From positions 1-36,872 of IMG/VR virus record IMGVR_UViG_3300022745_000098: 36,872 nucleotides of DNA; one strand, given 5' to 3'. The stretch comes from a virus. The notes under the pieces were generated by a model. It saw nothing but the letters and a program-made list of their open reading frames with translations, did not search any database and was not told the origin of the DNA. Positions 5,864 to 12,960 of this stretch are shown here, piece by piece (position 1 is the stretch's first letter; the number at the start of each line of letters is the position of its first letter). Made by a program: the position numbers and the translations under genes.

Positions 5864-5896
5864 GCCCGGCTTGCGACCACGCAGCCGGGCTCTTTC
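5864..5896 (+). terminator. Rho-independent terminator
   Basis: A GC-rich stem GCCCGGC/GCCGGGC continues, past one bulged T, as TGCG/CGCA around an ACCA loop. TCTTTC follows directly. It lies just after the stop at 5858, so it closes the short early cluster and separates it from the replication genes. Confidence 0.8.
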
Positions 5897-5961
5897 GTAC
5901 CTCCGATCCTGAACACCCGGCCCCGTGAGCGTTGTCGCGCGGCCGCCTGACCCGAGGCTCC

Positions 5962-6153
5962 ATGTCCGACCTTCCGTTTGCAGCACGCATTCCCGGTGGC
6001 GCCGTCGTCATCGGCACCGTGTCCACCTCCACGCGCCTCGTGCTCTCCCTCGACGACGCGCGGTTCCTCCGCGACTCGCTCGACGACCTCATCGAACTCG
6101 ACGCGGCGGAGAAGGCCGCGGGCCTCTGCGTGTCGGACTTCCGAGAGGCCTGA
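5962..6153 (+). CDS. Small hypothetical protein preceding the helicase
   Basis: A 63-residue protein: a beta-rich start (IPGGAVVIGTVSTSTRLVLS) and a C-terminal helix (LDDARFLRDSLDDLIELDAA). No family recognised. ATG 5962 has GAGG five bases upstream. The stop is two bases before the helicase start, so the two are probably co-translated. Similar short helix-ended proteins sit before helicase genes in other phages, but no function is known to me. Confidence 0.65.
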   Translation: MSDLPFAARIPGGAVVIGTVSTSTRLVLSLDDARFLRDSLDDLIELDAAEKAAGLCVSDFREA

Positions 6154-6155
6154 GC

Positions 6156-7583
6156 GTGCTGCGGCCGTACCAGCAGCGAGGGATCGACGACCTGCGCGCC
6201 GCCGTGCGCGTGGGGCGTCGGCGGCTGCTGTTCGTGCTTCCTACCGGGGGCGGCAAGACCCTCACCTCGTCCGCGCTCATCGGCTCCGCGGTCTCGCTCG
6301 GGCACCGCGTGCTGTTCGTCGTCCACCTGCGCGAGCTCGTGGACCAGACCGTCGCCTCGCTGGCTCGCGTGGGCGTCACCGACGTCGGCGTCATGCGCGG
6401 GGACGACGGCCGAACGAACCCGGACGCCATGGTGCAGGTCGCGAGCATCCAGACGCTCGCCCGTCGCAAGATGCCGGCCGCGGACATTGTCATCCTGGAC
6501 GAGGCTCACCGCTCGCTCGCGGCGTCCTACGATCGGATCTTCGAACTCCCCGCCATCGTCATCGGCCTGACCGCCACGCCGTGCCGCGGCGACGGCCAGG
6601 GCCTCGGCAAGCGGTACGAGAAGCTCGTCGTCGGCGCCACGTACTCCGAACTCATCGCGGACGGGTTCATCGCCGAGCCGCGCGTGCTCGCCCCCCGGAC
6701 CGCACCGGACCTCGGCGGCGTGCAACGCATCGGCGGCGACTACGACGAGGGCGCGCTCGCAGGCGTCATGGCGAAGCTCGCCGGGGACATCGTCCCGACC
6801 TGGCAAAAGCACGCCGAGGGGCGCACCACGGTCGTCTTCGCGTGCGGCATCGACCACTCCATGGACATCGTCCAGCGCTTCCTGCGTGCGGGCGTGCGCG
6901 CGGCCCACCTCGACGGCGGGACCCCGGCTCAGGAACGCGCGGACCTCATCGCGCGGGTGCGCGACGGGGACCTCCAGGTGCTCAGCAACTGCGCCGTTCT
7001 CACGGAAGGCTTTGACGCGCCGGAGATCCGGTGCGCCATCATCGCGCGCCCCACGCTCTCGCTCGTGCTGCACATGCAGACGGCCGGGCGTGCGCTGCGG
7101 CGTGGTTCGGTGCAGCCGCTCATCCTCGACCACGCGGACAACGTCCGGCGTCACGGACTCCCGCACGAAGACCGCACCTGGTCGCTCGAGGGCGAGACTG
7201 GGCGGCCGAAGGTGAAGCGAGAGACCAAGCTATGCGCGTCCTGCTACGCGTACATCCCGCTGCGGGCGACCGTCTGCCCGTACTGCGACGCGCCCGTCTT
7301 GGTGCGGGAGCGCGAGCTCCCCGTCGAGGGCCAAGCGGAGATGTCCGAGGTGTCGAGCGGAGACGCGGAGCACGCGTTCTTCGTCGATGCGCTGCACAAG
7401 TGCTCGCTGTTCGGGCTGAAGCCCGGCGCGGCCGCGCACAAGTTCAAGGACAGGTTCGGACGCTGGCCCCCATGGGCGTGGAGTCAGCGGGCCAAGGCGA
7501 TGTTCGAGGCAGACACCGGGTGGAAGTGGAGGGTCGATGCACGCGCCGCGCGAAAACGAACTGCAAGCCAAGCTGCTGGCTGA
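6156..7583 (+). CDS. DEAD/DEAH-box superfamily 2 helicase with zinc ribbon
   Basis: A 475-residue protein with the SF2 motifs in order: Walker A PTGGGKT (29-35), DEAH (115-118), TATP (139-142), a C-terminal helicase lobe with VLTEGFDAPE (281-290), and arginine-finger motif QTAGRALR (308-315). A four-cysteine zinc ribbon follows (C360, C363, C374, C377). ATP-driven DNA unwinding or remodelling in phage replication or recombination is likely. GTG 6156 is chosen: GAGAGG lies seven bases upstream and the RPYQQRG Q-motif-like start follows at once. Its last 47 bases overlap the VRR-NUC gene, an uncommonly long overlap for this genome. Confidence 0.92.
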   Translation: MLRPYQQRGIDDLRAAVRVGRRRLLFVLPTGGGKTLTSSALIGSAVSLGHRVLFVVHLRELVDQTVASLARVGVTDVGVMRGDDGRTNPDAMVQVASIQTLARRKMPAADIVILDEAHRSLAASYDRIFELPAIVIGLTATPCRGDGQGLGKRYEKLVVGATYSELIADGFIAEPRVLAPRTAPDLGGVQRIGGDYDEGALAGVMAKLAGDIVPTWQKHAEGRTTVVFACGIDHSMDIVQRFLRAGVRAAHLDGGTPAQERADLIARVRDGDLQVLSNCAVLTEGFDAPEIRCAIIARPTLSLVLHMQTAGRALRRGSVQPLILDHADNVRRHGLPHEDRTWSLEGETGRPKVKRETKLCASCYAYIPLRATVCPYCDAPVLVRERELPVEGQAEMSEVSSGDAEHAFFVDALHKCSLFGLKPGAAAHKFKDRFGRWPPWAWSQRAKAMFEADTGWKWRVDARAARKRTASQAAG

Positions 7584-7893
7584 GGCTCCGAAGCACCTGC
7601 CGGATCTGCGCCTGTTCCGGCGCATGGTCGGCGTGGGGAACGTCGGGGGCCGCGAGGTTCGCTTCGGCATCCGTGGCCAGGCGGACCTGTACGGCTACTG
7701 GAAGGGCGGCATCGGCGTGGAGATCGAACTGAAGAGCGCCTCAGGGCGGCTCTCGGACGACCAGCGCCGGTGGGCATCGTGGTGCGAGGGCTGGGGCGTC
7801 CGCTGCCTCGTGCTCCAGGCTCGAGCGGACGAGTCCGCGGCCGAGACCGTCTCCCGGTGGCTCGCCGAGCTTGGGAGCACGCGCCCATGCTGA
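7537..7893 (+). CDS. VRR-NUC domain nuclease
   Basis: A 118-residue single-domain protein of the VRR-NUC branch of the PD-(D/E)XK superfamily. Visible are GQADLYGYWKGG (catalytic Asp), EIELKSASGRLSDDQRRW (the ExK pair and helix) and a C-terminal beta strand with CLVLQA. Such stand-alone phage proteins are thought to cut branched or flap DNA. It overlaps the helicase gene end; the start ATG at 7537 has GGAGG four bases upstream. The pairing with an SF2 helicase and a VapE ATPase fits processing of replication intermediates. Confidence 0.88.
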   Translation: MHAPRENELQAKLLAEAPKHLPDLRLFRRMVGVGNVGGREVRFGIRGQADLYGYWKGGIGVEIELKSASGRLSDDQRRWASWCEGWGVRCLVLQARADESAAETVSRWLAELGSTRPC

Positions 7894-8144
7894 CCGACGC
7901 CGAGGTTTGGCAGGAGGCCGAGGACGCCTTCTACGCCGCGCCCGCGGACGAGCACGTCGAGGCGCTCGTGTACCGCGAGCTCGCGCTCATGGTGCTCGAG
8001 GCGAAGACGAAGGCCTGCCGGAAGGCGGAGGAGCGGCTCCGGAAGGCGCACGCTGAGCTCGTGGCCGCACGGGAGGACATGCTCCGCGCGGCTTCCTTGG
8101 CCGAAGACACCGCCCGCCTTGTGGCGGCATGGAGCGACCTGTGA
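7887..8144 (+). CDS. Small helical protein
   Basis: An 85-residue protein, fully helical and charged (EVWQEAEDAFYAAPADEH, then RKAEERLRKAHAELVAARED), likely a coiled coil. No family recognised. ATG 7887 overlaps the end of the nuclease gene, and its own stop overlaps the next start (TGATG), so it is expressed with the replication genes. Confidence 0.65.
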   Translation: MLTDAEVWQEAEDAFYAAPADEHVEALVYRELALMVLEAKTKACRKAEERLRKAHAELVAAREDMLRAASLAEDTARLVAAWSDL

Positions 8145-9547
8145 TGAGCCTGAAGGACTTCGAGCGCGCCGTAACCCCCAAGCCGAAGAAGGTCTCCCAC
8201 CTCTGGGAAGCGAGCCTCACGCGCAAGGACGGCAAGATCGCCCGCACGCTCCGGAACGTGGGCATCGTGTTCGAGCACGCGCCGGAGTTCGTCGGCGCCA
8301 TCGCCTTCGACGACTTCGCGCAGCGCATGGTGAGCACCCGCCCGACCCCGGCCGGTGCCGCAGGGCCGTGGACGGACGACCACGACCTCCAGGCTACGAT
8401 CTGGCTACAGGGCTCCACGTGGGCCATCGAGGCCGGCGACGACCTGGTCTCGCGCGCCGTCCGCGCCGTCGCGTCCAGGCACCGCGTGCACCCGCTACGG
8501 GAGCGCCTGGCCGCGCTCAAGTGGGATGGCGTCCCTCGGGTCGACACCTGGACCACGACGTACCTCGGCGCCGAGGACACCGAGGTGCACCGCGCCATCG
8601 GCTCCACGTGGCTCTTGGGAGCCGTCGCTCGAGCGTTCGAGCCAGGCATCAAGGTGGACGCCGCGCTCATCCTCGAGGGCAGCCAGGGCGCCGGCAAGAG
8701 CACCGCGCTGAAGGTCCTCGCGCTCGGGTACTTCTCCGACGAACTCGCGGACATCGGGGGCAAGGATGCCGCCATGCAGCTCCAGGGCGCGTGGATCCAC
8801 GAACTAGCCGAGCTCGACGCCGTGAATCGTGCGGAGGCCACGCGCGTGAAGAGCTTCCTCACCCGAAGCGTCGACCGCTTCCGTCCGCCGTGGGGTCGCC
8901 ACGTAGTCGAAGTGCCCCGCCAGTGCGTGTTTGCCGGTTCGACGAACCACGACGCGTGGCTGCGCGACGAGACTGGCGGACGGCGGTTTCTTCCTGTGTG
9001 CGTTGGTGCGATTGACCTCGAAGCACTACGGCGAGACGTTGAGCAACTGTGGGCGGAGGTCGTAGTCCGGTTCCTGGCAGGCGAGCGCACCTACATCGTC
9101 GACGCTGAGATCCTGGCGAAGTTGCGCGAACACACGGCCGAACGATTTCAAGCAGATGCGTGGGAGCGCATGGTAGGTCAGTTCGCGCAAGTGCGCGAAA
9201 GTGTTAGCGTCGCAGAGTGCCTTGTTCACATCGGGATTGAGCCTGGTCGGTGGTCTCAGTCGGACCAGAACCGAGTGTCTAAGATCCTGGTTTCGCTCGG
9301 GTTTAGTCGTCGACAAGTACGTATCGGTAGCGCTCGGGAGAAACGCTACTTCCCGGTGACAGTGATGACAGACCGTGGACAATCTCAATCCGATAAAACA
9401 GGCCCAGTCACCCCTGTCACCTCTGTCACCACTCAAATAGTAAATAAAGAGCCTGGAGAGCAGGGGGCGCAGGGGCTTAATACGAGGCACCGGTCTACGG
9501 CGGTGACACCGGTGACAGAGCCCGGTTGGTGGGAGGTGGACCAGTGA
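8144..9547 (+). CDS. VapE-family AAA+ ATPase (primase-helicase-like replication protein)
   Basis: A 467-residue protein of the virulence-associated E family: Walker A EGSQGAGKST (178-187), Walker B IHELAELD (218-225), a sensor strand VFAGSTN (262-268) and the RDETGGRRFLP segment after it. The N-terminal 120 residues are too short for a full primase domain. In phages and pathogenicity islands such proteins act as replication initiator helicases. After about residue 290 the DNA becomes visibly less GC-rich, and the C-terminal tail contains VTPVTSVT and later VTPVT repeats that come from TGTCAC/GTGACA repeats in the DNA. Start ATG 8144 overlaps the previous stop; the GTG codon that overlaps its own stop begins the next gene. 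Confidence 0.9.
   Translation: MSLKDFERAVTPKPKKVSHLWEASLTRKDGKIARTLRNVGIVFEHAPEFVGAIAFDDFAQRMVSTRPTPAGAAGPWTDDHDLQATIWLQGSTWAIEAGDDLVSRAVRAVASRHRVHPLRERLAALKWDGVPRVDTWTTTYLGAEDTEVHRAIGSTWLLGAVARAFEPGIKVDAALILEGSQGAGKSTALKVLALGYFSDELADIGGKDAAMQLQGAWIHELAELDAVNRAEATRVKSFLTRSVDRFRPPWGRHVVEVPRQCVFAGSTNHDAWLRDETGGRRFLPVCVGAIDLEALRRDVEQLWAEVVVRFLAGERTYIVDAEILAKLREHTAERFQADAWERMVGQFAQVRESVSVAECLVHIGIEPGRWSQSDQNRVSKILVSLGFSRRQVRIGSAREKRYFPVTVMTDRGQSQSDKTGPVTPVTSVTTQIVNKEPGEQGAQGLNTRHRSTAVTPVTEPGWWEVDQ
9356..9517. other. Candidate replication origin: inverted TGTCAC/GTGACA repeats around an AT-rich core
   Basis: GTGACA occurs at 9356, 9503 and 9512, and TGTCAC at 9415 and 9424. The two pairs are each spaced nine bases and face each other. 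Between them lies the most AT-rich stretch I see in the window (9431-9451, containing AAATAGTAAATAAAG). A further GTGACA is at 9631. Iterons plus an AT-rich element inside an initiator gene is the plan of the lambda origin in gene O. The amino-acid repeats VTPVTSVT could instead explain the pattern; function is inferred. Confidence 0.4.
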
Positions 9548-10011
9548 CCCGGTCAGTCACGCGCGCGCGACCCCACGACGTCTCGGCGATGGTGTCGGAG
9601 ATCGCCGGTATGATGTCCAACGGCCAGTGGGTGACAGGGCGCTCTCACCAGGCCATGGCCGCGCGCGAGGGCGTTACGGTGTCAGCGGTCGAACGCTGGG
9701 CGGCTGAAGCCGGGAGGGTACTGCGTTCGTTGACCTCGGCGCAGCGCGAGGAGCTCCAGGCCCGCAACGCCGCCCACCTCGAGGCTCTCGCCGCCGACGC
9801 GCACGCCGCGGGCGAGTTCGGCGACGCGGTGCGGGCCAGGGCGGAAATGGCCAAGCTCCTCGGCCTCAACGCCCCCGAGAAGCACCAGCACGCGCACGTC
9901 GTGGCCAGCTATGAGCAGCTCGAGCCGAAGCAGAAGCGAGCGCAGCTCGTCGAGGCGATCGCCGCGCTCCAGGCCGAACTGGCCGAGCTCGACGCCATCG
10001 ACGGATCGTGA
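9544..10011 (+). CDS. HTH protein, putative small terminase subunit
   Basis: A 155-residue protein. Residues about 25-60 form a helix-turn-helix (SHQAMAAREGVTVSAVERWA). A long helical region follows, containing RARAEMAKLLGLNAPEKHQH, a phrase seen often in phage small-terminase-like proteins, and a C-terminal helix for oligomerisation. A role in recognising the packaging site is likely, since it opens the block leading to the large terminase, though three genes lie between them. GTG 9544 is set by its GTGA overlap and GGGAGG seven bases upstream. It could instead be a late-gene regulator. Confidence 0.6.
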   Translation: MTRSVTRARPHDVSAMVSEIAGMMSNGQWVTGRSHQAMAAREGVTVSAVERWAAEAGRVLRSLTSAQREELQARNAAHLEALAADAHAAGEFGDAVRARAEMAKLLGLNAPEKHQHAHVVASYEQLEPKQKRAQLVEAIAALQAELAELDAIDGS

Positions 10012-10057
10012 CTGGTGTGGTAGTTCACTCATCGAACCACTTGCGCGGGGTTCCTGC

Positions 10058-10591
10058 ATGAGCGACTGGCTGCGACGAGGCTACGAACCAGACCGGCACG
10101 AAGACGGCTGGGACGACGAGGGTGCGCTCTCGTACCTGCTCGGGGTGGCCTACGCCCGGTCGCGGGCCGGGCAGCGCGCGGGGGCGTCTCGAGCGGGCTA
10201 CCGCACTGAGGCGCCCGATCCGCACGCGGTCGCCCGCCAGAAGGCGTTCCTCGACGCGCACCGCCCGGTTTGGTCGTGGCTGCTCGGCAACGCTGACGTG
10301 GAGGTTCTCTCCGACCCGGAGAAGCCGTGGATCATGTGGGCGTGGCTCATCACGAGCGGCGAGGTGGTGCACGCGGTCGGGTGCAAGCGGTCGCTCATCG
10401 AGGCGAACGTGGCAGCCGACGCGGTGCGGGACCTGCTCGGCGACCGGCTCGCGCGGCATCAGGTATGCAGCCTGGAGCTCCCGCAGATGCGCACGCGTGG
10501 GCCGGACGCCATCGGCATCGACCGCCCGCGCGAGTGGAGCATGGACCCGACCTGGTTGCTGGTGCGGATGAGCGAGCGGAGGGCAGCATGA
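10058..10591 (+). CDS. Hypothetical protein, Trp-rich
   Basis: A 177-residue protein. The N-terminal 60 residues are charged and Gly/Ala-rich; the rest looks like a mixed alpha/beta domain with conserved-looking tryptophans (PVWSWLLGN, KPWIMWAWLI, DPTWLLVRM) and a central helix SLIEANVAADAVRDLL. I do not recognise the family; the strand-helix pattern ending in a strand faintly recalls acetyltransferase-like folds, but no acetyl-CoA motif is visible. The start ATG 10058 has no strong ribosome site. It is coupled by ATGA to the next gene. The 46 bp before it hold nothing clear. Confidence 0.65.
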   Translation: MSDWLRRGYEPDRHEDGWDDEGALSYLLGVAYARSRAGQRAGASRAGYRTEAPDPHAVARQKAFLDAHRPVWSWLLGNADVEVLSDPEKPWIMWAWLITSGEVVHAVGCKRSLIEANVAADAVRDLLGDRLARHQVCSLELPQMRTRGPDAIGIDRPREWSMDPTWLLVRMSERRAA

Positions 10592-10980
10592 TCACCTGGC
10601 TCCAGTTCTTCGAGCCCGTGCCCGTCCCGCAGTACGGCGAGCCCGTGTCGCGCCTGTTCGTCGCCGAGGAGGGCTGGACCATCAGCGCCGGACCGGCTGG
10701 CGTCATGCTGCTCCGGGGCGACGACGTGTTCACCATCCACGGCGTTCGGTACGCCGCGAAGCACACCGCGCCCGTCGTGGCGCCTGGCATCCCTCAGGAG
10801 ACAACCGATGATTCCCAGACCGACGGACGAGCGAGTGATCTTGCAGCCCCTGCCCCCGGAGGATACGACGGCGGGGGGCATCTTCATCCCGCAGACGGGC
10901 CGGAAGCGTACGCACCGCGGCCGGGTGCTGGCGGTGGGACGGGGCAAGGTCACCGAGCGCGGCGTTCGCGTCGAGCCTAG
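10588..10980 (+). CDS. Small hypothetical protein overlapping groES out of frame
   Basis: A 130-residue open frame starting at an ATGA overlap. Residues 1-72 look like a real small beta-rich domain (MITWLQFFEPVPVPQYGEP, LFVAEEGWTISAGPAG). From about residue 75 it is read out of frame through the groES gene and becomes low-complexity Gly/Ala/Arg, so that part is probably a by-product of the overlap. The 173-bp overlap is the longest same-strand overlap in the window. Either the tail is tolerated, or a stop was lost by mutation or sequencing error near 10800. No family recognised. Confidence 0.5.
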   Translation: MITWLQFFEPVPVPQYGEPVSRLFVAEEGWTISAGPAGVMLLRGDDVFTIHGVRYAAKHTAPVVAPGIPQETTDDSQTDGRASDLAAPAPGGYDGGGHLHPADGPEAYAPRPGAGGGTGQGHRARRSRRA

Positions 10981-11098
10981 CTTCGGGGTCGGCGACCTCG
11001 TGCTCTACGCCGAGTACAACAACGAGCAGCCCGTGACGCGTGAGCCGGAAGGGCCCGTCGTGCTGCTCATCGACGACGTGCTGGCGGTGGTGGAGTGA
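10808..11098 (+). CDS. groES: Phage-encoded GroES-like co-chaperonin (Cpn10)
   Basis: A 96-residue protein of normal Cpn10 length, aligning by eye along its whole length with GroES: RPTDERVILQPLPPEDTTAGG at the N-terminus, the mobile loop (residues 17-33) with the GroEL-binding GGIFIP, RGRVLAVGRGKV, VGDLVLYAEYNN, and the C-terminal IDDVLAVVE strand. It would cap the host GroEL and help fold phage proteins, as gp31 does for the T4 capsid; no GroEL is encoded here. ATG 10808 has AGGAG seven bases upstream. It sits directly before the large terminase gene, so it is expressed with packaging and head genes. Confidence 0.93.
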   Translation: MIPRPTDERVILQPLPPEDTTAGGIFIPQTGRKRTHRGRVLAVGRGKVTERGVRVEPSFGVGDLVLYAEYNNEQPVTREPEGPVVLLIDDVLAVVE

Positions 11099-11099
11099 C

Positions 11100-12716
11100 G
11101 TGACCCCCGCCGACGCCCTCGCGCTGGCCGCGTCCCGGCGCAAGGGCCCGGGCGTCCCGGCTCGGTTCGTCGACTTCCTGCCGTGGATGGGCGTGACGCC
11201 GAGCCCGGGGCAGCGTGAGCTCGCGCGTGTGGCGTTCGACGACCTGCCGCCTGAGGACCTCGAGCTCGCAGAGCGCATCTTCGGCCCGATTCCGTTCGAC
11301 GCGCTCCCGCCCATCGTCCGGCGTGTGCTCACGGCCGTCGTCGGCGGCCGAGGCGGCAAGACCTACTTGCTCATCGCGCTGCGGATGCTCTGGGGCGCGC
11401 TGACGCGGGACCTGACCACGCTCGCTCCGGGTGAGGAGGCGTTCGCCACGGTCGTGGCGCCGAACGACGAGCTCCGGCAGCAGGCGATCAACTACGCCCT
11501 CGGCGCCGCCCGCTCGAAGCCCGAGCTCCGAGCGCTGCTCCGGCTCCCCAAGGGCACCAAGGACGAGGACGCGCCGTCCACATTCGGCATCTTCCGGCCC
11601 GACTTCGGCCGCGTCGTGACGTTCCAGGGCGCGGTCGCGACCCGAGGCGGCTACGGCGTGCGCGGCAAGTGGCACACGGACCTCGCGCTCGACGAGTGCG
11701 CGTTCTTCCGGGACGCGTCGAGCAAGGTCAACGACAAGGACATCTACGAGGCCGGCGTCTCCCGCGTGCTGCCGGGCGGGCAAGTCATCCTCGGGTCCAC
11801 GCCGTGGGCCGAGACTGGGCTCCTGTACGAGTTCTGGCGCGACAACTTCGGCAAGCCGACGACCAGTCTGGTCGCCCACGCCCCGACACTGCTCCTAAAC
11901 GACTCGCCGACCACGCGCGAGGTGGTCGAACTCGAGCGGCTGCGGAACCCCGAGAACGCCGCGCGCGAGTACGACGCGAAGTTCATGACGTCCGGGACCA
12001 CGGTGCTCTTCGAGCGCGGGGCCCTCGACGCGGCTGTCACCGACGAGCTGTTCGCGCTTCAGGCAGGGGACGAGGTGGCGGCCGGCGGCGACTTCGCCTT
12101 CCGGGGTGACTCGAGCGCCCTGGTCATGGTCGCGATGCGCGCGGGCGTCCTGCATGTGTTCGACGGTGCGGAGCTCCGGCCCGAAGAGGGGCAGCCGCTG
12201 AAGCCGTCCGCCACGGTCGCAGCGTTCGCCAAGACCATCGCGGGCCGGTGCGGATACCTCGTCGCCGATGGTCACTACCGGGAGGCCATCGCTGAGCACC
12301 TGGATACGCACGGTCTGGCGTACCTTCCCGCCCCAGCGCAGCCCGCCGACACGTACGTTCGGTCGAGGATGCTTCTCCGGGAGGGCAAGGTGCGTATCCA
12401 CCCGCTCCCGTTCCGCGACCGGCTCGTGCAGCAGATGCGCGAGGTCCAGGGCAAGCCGACGAGCGGCGGCGGCATGAGCATCGTGCACCCGCGCTGGGCT
12501 ACTGGCGGCCACGGAGACCTCTGCGCGGCGCTCGTCCTTGCCCTCTGGCAGGCGCAGGGCGATGCCGTTGCGGTCGCGAAGACGCCCGACGACGCGCGCA
12601 TCGAGGCGAAGCGAGCCCGGATGGAGCACTTTCACGCCGAGGAGAATCGGCGCGGGTGGATGCCGAAGGGCGGCGCGGCAGATCGCGGACCGCGCGCACA
12701 CTGGCGCAGAGGTTGA
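11100..12716 (+). CDS. terL: Terminase large subunit
   Basis: A 538-residue packaging motor. The ATPase domain carries a Walker A variant GGRGGKT (82-88), Walker B LALDE (195-199) and the coupling motif GSTPW (232-236). The RNase H-like nuclease domain carries acidic residues D331 (GGDFAFRGD), D390 (LVADGHY) and D473 (GHGDLCAALVLALW). It binds the portal, cuts concatemeric DNA and pumps it into the prohead. GTG 11100 follows GGAG and the groES stop by one base. The C-terminal 60 residues are basic and helical. A strong hairpin follows immediately (12718-12753). Confidence 0.95.
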   Translation: MTPADALALAASRRKGPGVPARFVDFLPWMGVTPSPGQRELARVAFDDLPPEDLELAERIFGPIPFDALPPIVRRVLTAVVGGRGGKTYLLIALRMLWGALTRDLTTLAPGEEAFATVVAPNDELRQQAINYALGAARSKPELRALLRLPKGTKDEDAPSTFGIFRPDFGRVVTFQGAVATRGGYGVRGKWHTDLALDECAFFRDASSKVNDKDIYEAGVSRVLPGGQVILGSTPWAETGLLYEFWRDNFGKPTTSLVAHAPTLLLNDSPTTREVVELERLRNPENAAREYDAKFMTSGTTVLFERGALDAAVTDELFALQAGDEVAAGGDFAFRGDSSALVMVAMRAGVLHVFDGAELRPEEGQPLKPSATVAAFAKTIAGRCGYLVADGHYREAIAEHLDTHGLAYLPAPAQPADTYVRSRMLLREGKVRIHPLPFRDRLVQQMREVQGKPTSGGGMSIVHPRWATGGHGDLCAALVLALWQAQGDAVAVAKTPDDARIEAKRARMEHFHAEENRRGWMPKGGAADRGPRAHWRRG

Positions 12717-12717
12717 A

Positions 12718-12753
12718 CCAGTTGCTCGTCCGACCAGGACGAGGTACAACTGG
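12718..12753 (+). promoter_or_regulatory. Strong intercistronic stem-loop after terL
   Basis: CCAGTTG CTCGTCC (12718-12731), loop GACCA, then GGACGAG (12737-12743), a three-base bulge GTA, and CAACTGG (12747-12753): 14 paired bases. No T-run follows, so it is not a standard terminator. It begins two bases after the terL stop and ends three bases before the GTG at 12757, so the only SD-like bases there (GACGAGG) are buried in the stem. It could control translation of the next gene, protect the 3' end, or be an RNase site. Confidence 0.8.
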
Positions 12754-12756
12754 CAC

Positions 12757-12960
12757 GTGCCCAACGTGCAGGCGCTCCTCGTGCTGCTCCGTGACCAGGG
12801 GGTCGCCTCGGCGACGTTCTCCGAGTCCGGCGCGCTCCTGAGCGTCACGTTCGGCCCTGCCATCACCTCGGATACGTCCGAGGCCCAGAGCGACACGCCT
12901 CAGCCGAAGCCTCGGAGCGCGACTCCGAGACTGGTGCCGCGTGTCGACGGCAACAGCTAG
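12757..12960 (+). CDS. Small hypothetical protein between terminase and portal
   Basis: A 67-residue protein: a short domain (VQALLVLLRDQGVASATFSE, then GALLSVTFGP) and a disordered Ser/Pro/Thr tail. Small acidic-to-neutral proteins of unknown role are common at this place in podovirus-like genomes. GTG 12757 is the likely start, but the ribosome site is hidden in the preceding hairpin, and the frame is open further upstream through the hairpin and terL. The last 20 bases overlap the portal gene. Confidence 0.55.
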   Translation: MPNVQALLVLLRDQGVASATFSESGALLSVTFGPAITSDTSEAQSDTPQPKPRSATPRLVPRVDGNS

